In this document: piece after piece, positions 36,208 to 41,259 of the stretch
Layout of the letters: every line of letters begins with the position of its first letter
Position numbering within the stretch: the first letter of the stretch is position 1
Position numbers and translations under genes: made by a program
The notes under the pieces: generated by a model
Database searches by the model: none
Told to the model about the DNA's origin: nothing
The model's input: the letters and a program-made list of their open reading frames with translations, nothing else
Origin: Deltaproteobacteria bacterium
GTDB lineage: Bacteria; Myxococcota_A; UBA9160; SZUA-336
DNA length: 41,259 nucleotides
NCBI GenBank assembly: GCA_019311115.1
Contig: JAFDDB010000013.1
Location: 1 to 41,259 of the forward strand
Direction: 5' to 3'

Positions 36208-36909
36208 TCAGCCGTAGATGCCGCCCCCGTGGATCAGCGCCACGAGCGTGCTGAAGAGTGGTCCGCCGATCTGCGCGAACAGCATCCACGCGACGACCAG
36301 GCCGAAGAGCGCCGCCGGTCCGGTGCTCAGCGTCTCGCGCAGACGCAGGGCCGTCTCCTGGGGAAGCACGAGGCCCAGGATCGCGGCGCCGTCGAGCGGC
36401 GGCACCGGGATCAGGTTGAACAGGAAGAGCACCGCGTCGACGGTCAACAGCATCGACAGGAAGCGGCCGAAGTTCTGGAGCAGTTGCGTGTCGGCGCCCA
36501 CGTAGCTCGAGAACGAGACGCGGTCGGGTGCGAAGAAGAGACCCGACTCGAGCCCCGCGCGCAGCAGCAGCAGCGACAGCAGCGCCAACGCCAGGTTCGC
36601 GCCCGGGCCGGCGGCCGCCATCCACGCGGCTCGGCGCGGGTAGCGCTGCTCCCACATCGGGTCGTAGGGCGTGCTCGCCCAGCCGATCGGCCAGCCGCGC
36701 ATGAACACCGTGATCAGCGGCACCAGGATCATGCCGAAGGGCTCGCGGCGCATGTGCGGAATCGGGTTCAGCGACACCTGCCCCGCGGCATACGCCGTCG
36801 AGTCGCCGCCCAGGTGTGCGACCAGCGCGTGCGCGCCTTCGTGCGCCGTCACGGCGACGACGAACGCGAGGTACCAGACGACGGCCTCGAAGGGGTCCGA
36901 GATCCCCAC
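36208..36909 (-). CDS. Site-2 protease family (M50) membrane metalloprotease
   Basis: A 233-residue protein with ~5-6 membrane helices, HExxH at residues 23-27 (AHEGAHALVAH) and the second conserved motif NLIPVPPLDG near residue 170, whose Asp is the third zinc ligand. This short form lacks PDZ domains and resembles the FIA-type/YwhC-like group. It may cleave membrane-bound regulatory or signal peptides within the bilayer; the substrate is unknown. The upstream acyltransferase gene ends 8 nt before it, so the two form an operon. Confidence 0.92.
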   Translation of the reverse strand: MGISDPFEAVVWYLAFVVAVTAHEGAHALVAHLGGDSTAYAAGQVSLNPIPHMRREPFGMILVPLITVFMRGWPIGWASTPYDPMWEQRYPRRAAWMAAAGPGANLALALLSLLLLRAGLESGLFFAPDRVSFSSYVGADTQLLQNFGRFLSMLLTVDAVLFLFNLIPVPPLDGAAILGLVLPQETALRLRETLSTGPAALFGLVVAWMLFAQIGGPLFSTLVALIHGGGIYG

Positions 36910-36917
36910 CGCGCGGG

Positions 36918-37772
36918 CTAGCCGAACCAGCCGCGCCGCCGCTCCAGCGCTTCTTCTACCAGCAGCGAGATGTTGTCGCGCACGCGGTCGACCTGCTCGC
37001 GCACGTGCACGTCGTCGCTCTGTGCGTCGCCCTCGAGCCAGATCGGCTCACCAAAGTGGAGCCGGTACTTCACCGGCAGAGGCACGAAGCCGAGCGGTCC
37101 GAGCAGCGGAAAGGTCGCCGTGATCGGGAAGGCGGGTGAGCCGATCAGGCGACCCAGGAACTTGGAGTCGTAGAGCCCGGGCGACTGCTCCTCGGAGCCG
37201 ACGATTCCCACCGGGACGATCGGCGTCTTGGTCTCGAGCGCGAGCCGTGCGAAGCCCGAGCCGAAGCGCTGTAGCTGGTACGCCTTGCTGTACGGCTTGA
37301 TGAAGCCGCGGTGCCCCTCGGGGAAGACCATGATCGCCTCTTCCGATTCGAGCAGGCGCCGACAGTTCTCGGGCGTGCCGACCACGGCGCCCACGCGCCG
37401 GATCAGTTGGCTGTACCAGGGGATGCGCGGCAGGTAGAACTCCGCCATGCCGCGTGTGATCCGGGGCGGCTCGGCCTCGAGCAGCATGGCGAGCCAGAGC
37501 ATGGCGCCGTCCATCGGCAGCGTGTTGCCGGCGTGGTTGCCGATCAGCAAGACGCGTCCGGGCGGCACGTTCTCGATGCCGCGCGTCTCCACCCGGAAGT
37601 AGTAGTGGTAGAGGAGGATGCTGCTCCAGGCGAGCCGGGCGCACCACTCCGGCTCCAGGCCGAACTCGTCGTAGCCGTACTCGTTGAGCTCGGTCGGGAT
37701 CTGCTTGATCCGGTCGCTCACCTCGTCGATTCGTTCACGAATCGAGAGCGGCAGCGGCAGCGAGAGGGCCAT
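36918..37772 (-). CDS. Lysophospholipid acyltransferase family protein (PlsC-like)
   Basis: A 284-residue acyltransferase with the catalytic block NHAGNTLPMDG (H80, D88) and the glycerol-phosphate-binding FPEGHRG (150-156). The longer His-to-Asp spacing (seven residues rather than four) is that of the NHSGG...PxD subgroup. It probably acylates a lyso-lipid at the inner membrane. ATG 37772 is preferred over an upstream ATG at 37847, which would put the start codon inside the palindrome at 37831. A perfect-looking TATACT lies 6 nt before ATG 37772 with no Shine-Dalgarno, suggesting a leaderless mRNA. Confidence 0.9.
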   Translation of the reverse strand: MALSLPLPLSIRERIDEVSDRIKQIPTELNEYGYDEFGLEPEWCARLAWSSILLYHYYFRVETRGIENVPPGRVLLIGNHAGNTLPMDGAMLWLAMLLEAEPPRITRGMAEFYLPRIPWYSQLIRRVGAVVGTPENCRRLLESEEAIMVFPEGHRGFIKPYSKAYQLQRFGSGFARLALETKTPIVPVGIVGSEEQSPGLYDSKFLGRLIGSPAFPITATFPLLGPLGFVPLPVKYRLHFGEPIWLEGDAQSDDVHVREQVDRVRDNISLLVEEALERRRGWFG

Positions 37773-37778
37773 TCCGGC

Positions 37779-37784
37779 AGTATA
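37779..37784 (-). promoter_or_regulatory. -10 hexamer TATACT for a leaderless start
   Basis: TATACT on the minus strand, 6 bases before the ATG of the acyltransferase. It is the best -10 match in the window. A CTGCGG 16 bp further upstream recalls the GTGCGG -35 of the tRNA-Arg promoters, weakly. Confidence 0.55.
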
Positions 37785-37830
37785 AGGCCTGCGCGGGAGG
37801 CCGCAGCCGGGCCCCGGGGCCGCCCGGGCC

Positions 37831-37850
37831 GCTATGACGCCGCTCATAGC
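37831..37850. promoter_or_regulatory. Palindromic operator candidate GCTATGA-N6-TCATAGC
   Basis: A perfect 7-bp inverted repeat with a 6-bp centre (CGCCGC), in the gap between the acyltransferase (minus) and the two-TM protein (plus). It shares TATGA-N6-TCATA with the palindrome at 30558. It ends 18 bp before TAGTCT (37869), so it could occupy the -35 region of the plus-strand promoter. Confidence 0.55.
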
Positions 37851-37868
37851 GCCTCGTGCCGACAGGCG

Positions 37869-37874
37869 TAGTCT
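37869..37874 (+). promoter_or_regulatory. -10-like hexamer TAGTCT before the two-TM protein
   Basis: TAGTCT lies 44 bp upstream of ATG 37919 and 18 bp after the palindrome at 37831. No TTGACA-like -35 exists; the palindrome occupies that place, consistent with a regulated promoter. Confidence 0.4.
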
Positions 37875-37918
37875 GACCCTACCTGCCGTCGATGTGCGGC
37901 CAGACCAGGGGATACCAA

Positions 37919-38170
37919 ATGGTACGACTGAACAGGCGCCTCGGCTTCAACCTGATGGAGTGGGTCTACATCGTCTTCGTCGCGTACACGGGCTTCCTGA
38001 TCGGCAGCTTCAACGTCGCGCGAAGCCCTGAGGAAGGGCTGGCCGGTGCGGCCTCGGCACTCCTCGCCCCGATCCTCTACACCGCCCTCATTGGCCTGGG
38101 CCCGATCTTCATGTTCCGGGCTGGCGTGCACTTGGTCAGCCGCGCGAACGAGGAGAGCGGAGCGGACTGA
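37919..38170 (+). CDS. Small two-helix membrane protein
   Basis: An 83-residue protein with two predicted membrane helices (~12-34, WVYIVFVAYTGFLIGSF; and ~47-70, LLAPILYTALIGLGPIFMF) and short polar ends. No family recognised. ATG 37919 is favoured because AGGGGA lies ~9 nt upstream; an in-frame ATG at 37892 would add nine residues. It stands alone, between a palindromic operator candidate and the metallophosphoesterase gene. Confidence 0.65.
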   Translation: MVRLNRRLGFNLMEWVYIVFVAYTGFLIGSFNVARSPEEGLAGAASALLAPILYTALIGLGPIFMFRAGVHLVSRANEESGAD

Positions 38171-38232
38171 TCCCCGTCGCTGGCGCGACGGTCGAAGTGA
38201 CGGCGCGCACGCCAGGGCGGCGATCCGCGTGA

Positions 38233-38238
38233 GATTCT
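38233..38238 (+). promoter_or_regulatory. -10-like hexamer GATTCT for a leaderless start
   Basis: GATTCT, then exactly 6 bases, then the GTG of the metallophosphoesterase, with no Shine-Dalgarno. The hexamer keeps the key A at position 2 and T at position 6. The spacing is identical to that of TAAAAT before the other calcium-repeat gene (5311). Confidence 0.4.
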
Positions 38239-38244
38239 GCGCCC

Positions 38245-40396
38245 GTGCGTCGGGCAGCGGACAGGGCGCGAACGGGGTCGATTCGGGCCGCCGCCGTGTC
38301 GCTGGTGCTGGCTTTCGCTTGGGCCTCTGCGGCGGCGGCCGAGCCCCCGTACCGCACGGTCGTCGTCTTCGGCGACACACAGCACCTAGTCTGGAACGGA
38401 CGACCCTCGGACTACGCGAAGTTCGTGGTGATGGTGGACTGGGTGATCGCGAACCGCGAAGCCGAGAACATCGACTTCGTGCTCCACGTCGGGGATGCCA
38501 TCCAGAACGGCTATCGGACGTCCTACCCGCTGGATCCCGCCGCCTGTGCGGGCGCGGTGGCTGACGCCAGCGCGGATCACTTCCTGGATGGACTGCCGCT
38601 CGAGCGACCCGCCCGACGACGGGGTCTGCCCGACGGGTGAGGCGACCGGCTGTTTCTCCGTCGGGAATCGGTGCTTCTCGTGCGCCAGGGCCCTCTGGGA
38701 GACGGCCACCGAGTGGACGAACTTCAATACCCAGTGGGCGCGACTCAGAGACCACGGAGTTCCGAACGCCATCGTCCAGGGAAATCACGACAACGACGGA
38801 GGGCTCGACGCGAACAACCCGCTGGATCCGAAGAAGGGCTTCGCCCAGTTCTACGGCCCTTCGCAGATGACGGGGACTCCCGGCTACATCGAGTCGTTCG
38901 TCGGCCCGATCTACTTCGTCATCTCGCATGCGTGGAAGTTCGACCTGGGTGGCCGAGACGTGCTCGTCGTGGGAATGCCGTTCGAGCAGGGAGACCTGAG
39001 CGATCACGCAGCGTGGGCGGACGCACTCATCGGCCGGCCAGAGTACGCCTCGCTGCCCGTGATCTTCCTGAAGCACAAGATGTTCAACGGTGTGAACCTC
39101 CAGGGAACGAGTCGGGCCGGGTGGAGTCAGTTCGGGGCGCCGAACGCCGACCGGATCTTCATGAGCGTGTGGGGGCACTTCGAACTCGGAGAGGTGAGTA
39201 TCCGGCCGGTCGATCACGAGGCCACGTCCACGTCGTACGACATGCTCTTCGTGCGAAGCGACTGGCAGAGGATGCAGGAGCTCGAGGGCCGGGTCGGCCT
39301 GCACTGGCTGAGCCTTGTCCGCTTCTACAGCGATCCGAACGGGATCGACGAGGTCGAGGTCGAGGCGTTCTCGCCCTGGCGGGCGGCGCAGGAGCCGAAC
39401 TCGCCCGAAGCCTGGTTCGACGGCGACCCGGAGCGCGAGGGCGCCACGTGGCTGCCACGGCAGCCCTTCAGCATCGACTACGACATAGATCACGACGGCC
39501 TGGTGAACGGTGCGGACAACTGCCCCCTCCACGCCAACCCGGGTCAGGAGGCCTTGCCCGACGGAGACTCGCTCGGGGACGTGTGCGACAACTGTCCGAC
39601 GATCGGCAACGAGAACCAGTTCGACTTCGACGGGGACGGGATCGGGAGCCTATGTGACGTCTGCCAGTTCGTCGCGGATCCGAGCCAGGCTCTCGCCGCC
39701 GGTGGCGCGCGCGACTACGGAGGAGCGGGCTGCGCCTGCATCTGTGGCGACGTGAATCGGGACTGTGTCTTGGACACGTCCGACGCGCTCGAGATCGTAC
39801 GGCGGGTGGGATTCGAGTCCCCGGCCGTCCACTTCGACGAGGACTACTGCGACGTCAACGGAGATGGCGCCTGCAACTCGAGCGACGGCCTCGAGATCAC
39901 GCTCTGGTCCGGCTTCGCGGCGCCCGCCGTGGAGTTCGATCCGCTCGGCTACTGCGAAGCGCTGCACCCGCCCGACCAGGACGAGGACCTCGTGCCAGAC
40001 CCGTTGGACAACTGCCTCCGGGTCGCGAACCACACCCAGACAGATGTGGACGGCGACAGTCTCGGCGACGCCTGCGACAACTGCATCCCCGTGGCCAACC
40101 CGGGCCAGGAAGTGAACGCACAGGGAGCGGCCCAGAGCGTGAGACCCGACGGCGTCCCGTGCGCGTGCCTCTGCGGCGACGTGAATCGCGATTGCGTCAT
40201 CGACTCCACCGACAGACTCGAGCTCACCCTCCACGCGGGCTTCGCACCGCCCGCGATCTCGTTCGACGCCGCGTACTGCGACGTGAATCGAGACGGAGCC
40301 TGCGACAGCGGCGACGGTCTGGAGCTGAGGCTCTGGTCCGGCTTCGCGCCGCCCTACGCCCAGGTCCAGTTCGACGCGCCCCATCTCTGCCAGTAG
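38245..40396 (+). pseudogene. Secreted calcineurin-like metallophosphoesterase with calcium-binding repeats, interrupted by one frameshift
   Basis: The N-terminal part (38245 to ~38600, first frame) has a signal peptide ending ASAAAA|E and two phosphoesterase metal motifs: VVFGDTQH and LHVGDAIQNG. The rest (from ~38582 in the next frame to 40396) has the third motif QGNHDNDGG, the remaining domain, TSP3-type repeats (DIDHDGLVNGADNCP...; DGDSLGDVCDNCP), and two copies of the Cys-rich dockerin-like module (CGDVNRDCVLDTSDALEI..., CGDVNRDCVIDSTDRLEL...), ending HLCQ. The motifs belong to one domain, so the two frames are one gene with one extra base or two missing bases near 38582-38605. I cannot tell a true mutation from an assembly error. 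Predicted to be exported and Ca2+-stabilised; substrate unknown. Confidence 0.8.
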
Positions 40397-40429
40397 GGCA
40401 GGGCAGGGCGGGGCCGAGCGAGCCCGGGC

Positions 40430-40459
40430 GTGCGGAATTCCGAGCCGGTCCGCTACGTT
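40430..40459 (+). promoter_or_regulatory. Promoter of the truncated tRNA-Arg: GTGCGG-N18-TACGTT
   Basis: Same hexamers, same 18-bp spacer and same 9-bp distance to the tRNA as at 5380-5409. The bases between the elements are only partly alike, so the elements appear to be conserved by function rather than by a very recent copy. Confidence 0.55.
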
Positions 40460-40468
40460 CCCCCTCGC

Positions 40469-40511
40469 GCGCCCGTAGCTCAATTGGATAGAGCACCTGA
40501 CTTCGGATCAG
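40469..40511 (+). pseudogene. 5' half of a tRNA-Arg (anticodon TCG), truncated after the anticodon stem
   Basis: The acceptor 5' strand GCGCCCG, complete D arm and anticodon arm (stem CCTGA, loop CTTCGGA with anticodon TCG, start of the 3' stem TCAG) are intact. The sequence then diverges: the last anticodon-stem pair is lost, and no variable loop, T arm or 3' acceptor strand follows within the next 300 bp on this strand. The first 27 nt are identical to the intact tRNA-Arg(TCT) at 5419. It cannot give a tRNA as it stands. Confidence 0.8.
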
Positions 40512-40661
40512 CGCCAGACGTTCTACCGCGTTCCGCGCCGTATCGCTCGGTAAGCCATTCCGCGGAGTTAGCCCCCTCGTGAGTCGCTCCGTTTCATTGC
40601 GGGCCATCCGGTTCTCGAGGTCTTCCTCACCGACTTCCGCACCGGCTCGCTATGGCCTCGG

Positions 40662-40706
40662 TGGTGAGCGCGCCCGGGATCGAACCGGGGACCGGCCGAT
40701 TAAGAG
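40662..40706 (-). pseudogene. 3' half of a tRNA-Lys (anticodon CTT), from anticodon loop to CCA
   Basis: On the minus strand: anticodon loop CTCTTAA, 3' anticodon stem TCGGC, variable CGGTC, T arm CCCGG-TTCGATC-CCGGG, acceptor 3' strand CGCGCTC, discriminator A, CCA. The sequence that should pair with TCGGC (needs GCCGA) reads GCGTT, and no D arm or acceptor 5' strand precedes it. A fragment from the anticodon loop to the 3' end is the usual size and position of a tyrosine-recombinase attachment site left by an integrated element. Confidence 0.72.
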
Positions 40707-40770
40707 AACGCGACGACCCCGAGGAATGACGGGGGGTTGCGTCTCCGGCCTTGCAGGCGGGTGCATACAG

Positions 40771-40807
40771 CGGCACAGAGCGACGGCACCACGGCACTAG
40801 ACGGCAC
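40771..40807. repeat. Four CGGCAC repeats (three as ACGGCAC)
   Basis: CGGCAC begins at 40771, 40784, 40792 and 40802, in the same orientation, ~65-100 bp from the tRNA-Lys 3' fragment on the side away from its CCA end. Such short direct repeats beside a tRNA attachment site could be arm-type integrase sites; chance is possible in GC-rich DNA. Confidence 0.35.
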
Positions 40808-41093
40808 CAGAATTCGACGGGGTGGCAGCGGCCTCCGCCCTGCGCGGCCTAACTCACTGACGCTGTCCCTCAAGCCGCAGCCTCGGTGATCGGGATCTGG
40901 TTGGGTTCCGCGCGCGCGCGAAATCTACACGTGAACTGCCCGCCCGGGGCGCAACGACACACGAAAGTGATCCCTTCGTTGCGGCAAAGATGTAAAGGTG
41001 TGGTCCTCGACGATCTACGCAGACATATGACCACTTCGTAGCGAATTTCCGGCGTGTCACGTCGTATCTGTGAGACGATGGCGACCCCCTCCA

Positions 41094-41189
41094 ATGTGTG
41101 TAGTTGAGATTCTGGAGACGCTCTCCGCCGATGAGCGGCAAGCCCTGCTCGACCTCCTGCGCCGTGTCCGTGATAGGCTCGAGGCCTGA
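41094..41189 (+). pseudogene. Possible C-terminal fragment of a MarR-like regulator
   Basis: A 31-codon frame ending ILETLSADERQALLDLLRRV...LEA, which looks like the last helix of MarR-family proteins (LxxLSxEExxxLxxLLxxL). The frame is closed by a stop at 41028-41030 and has no winged-helix sequence before it, so it can only be a remnant or a coincidence. No ribosome-binding site. Confidence 0.3.
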
Positions 41190-41259
41190 GTGACTTCCGG
41201 AAGGCCCCCCGGGGCAGGCCCCGAGTGTGATCGCCGTCATATCTCCTCCGGTGAGGAGA

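Larger units (their letters stand above)
40512..41259. other. Gene-poor tail region with lower GC
   Basis: No convincing intact gene. It holds a 3' tRNA-Lys fragment, a cluster of ACGGCAC repeats, a possible regulator C-terminal fragment at 41094-41189, and at the very end an inverted repeat TCTCCT-N6-AGGAGA (41242-41259). Two minus-strand open frames (40870-41094, 74 codons with a TTG start and several Cys; 40854-41240, 128 codons) overlap each other and match nothing I know. Base composition from ~40900 to 41100 is visibly less GC-rich than the rest of the window. Confidence 0.5.

Noticed and set aside
37845-37847. ATG at 37847 as the start of the acyltransferase
   Set aside because: The added 25 residues are not family-like, and the codon falls inside the palindrome, whereas ATG 37772 has a TATACT directly upstream.
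40224-40607. A minus-strand frame across the truncated tRNA-Arg
   Set aside because: Its central part is the translated complement of the tRNA (the familiar SQVLYPIELRA shadow), so it is not coding.
40870-41094. A 74-codon minus-strand frame with several Cys in the tail region
   Set aside because: It has only a TTG start without a placed ribosome-binding site, matches no family, and overlaps another frame of similar quality. I cannot support it as a gene, though it is the best candidate in the tail.
41242-41259. Terminal inverted repeat TCTCCT-N6-AGGAGA as a transposon end
   Set aside because: It is short, lies at the window edge, and no transposase or matching distal end is visible.

Overview
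The window is GC-rich (roughly 70 percent by eye), densely packed bacterial chromosome. An apolipoprotein N-acyltransferase, many GT-C type membrane enzymes, secreted proteins with thrombospondin-type-3 and dockerin-like calcium-binding repeats, a MerR-TPR protein beside what looks like a Ku remnant, and several acyl-CoA, flavin monooxygenase and luciferase-like genes suggest a Gram-negative, free-living lineage of the former Deltaproteobacteria/Myxococcota/Binatota type. That placement is an inference; no rRNA gene or other taxonomic marker is present. No CRISPR array, complete insertion sequence or phage gene was seen.

Layout. 1-4.4 kb (+): end of a prephenate dehydratase-like/chorismate mutase fusion, a CBS-pair protein, glutamine-dependent NAD+ synthetase and a lipoprotein metalloprotease. 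4.3-5.5 kb: a secreted calcium-binding-repeat protein (-) and tRNA-Arg(TCT). 5.5-6.9 kb (-): methyltransferase and dienelactone hydrolase. 7.0-9.6 kb (+): stand-alone AICAR transformylase, methyltransferase, SDR. 9.6-18.5 kb (-): a seven-gene run with a GT-C enzyme, Lnt, M23 peptidase, alpha/beta hydrolase, PTPS_related-type membrane protein, enoyl-CoA hydratase and type III CoA transferase. 18.6-22.1 kb (+): LtaS/OpgB-like phosphotransferase and another GT-C-like protein. 22.1-23.5 kb (-): MerR-TPR regulator, Ku-like C-terminal fragment, RRM protein. 23.8-25.3 kb (+): a TMTC-like membrane protein. 25.3-30.5 kb (-): DUF427 protein, tail-anchored small protein overlapping a giant membrane spermidine-synthase-like protein, and a Baeyer-Villiger-type monooxygenase. 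30.7-32.1 kb (+): LLM oxidoreductase and a secreted CPDGSYV-repeat protein. 32.1-36.2 kb: tRNA-His (-), ClpB and a membrane-anchored haloalkane-dehalogenase-like protein (+). 36.2-37.8 kb (-): site-2 protease and acyltransferase. 37.9-40.4 kb (+): two-TM protein and a frameshifted metallophosphoesterase carrying the same calcium-binding modules as the 4.3 kb protein. 40.4-41.3 kb: a gene-poor tail with two truncated tRNA genes.

How it fits together. The 11-25 kb stretch reads as an envelope region (lipoprotein maturation, peptidoglycan peptidase, lipid-linked sugar transferases, phosphoglycerol-type transferase). The 28-32 kb stretch is an oxidative/degradative region with a divergent control zone.

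The most notable signals are non-coding. A perfect palindrome of form TATGA-N6-TCATA occurs in two divergent promoter regions 7 kb apart. At least four, probably six, genes have a -10-like hexamer 6-9 nt before the start codon and no Shine-Dalgarno, which implies leaderless mRNAs. Two tRNA genes are cut at the anticodon arm at the right end, which suggests an integration junction or an assembly breakpoint.
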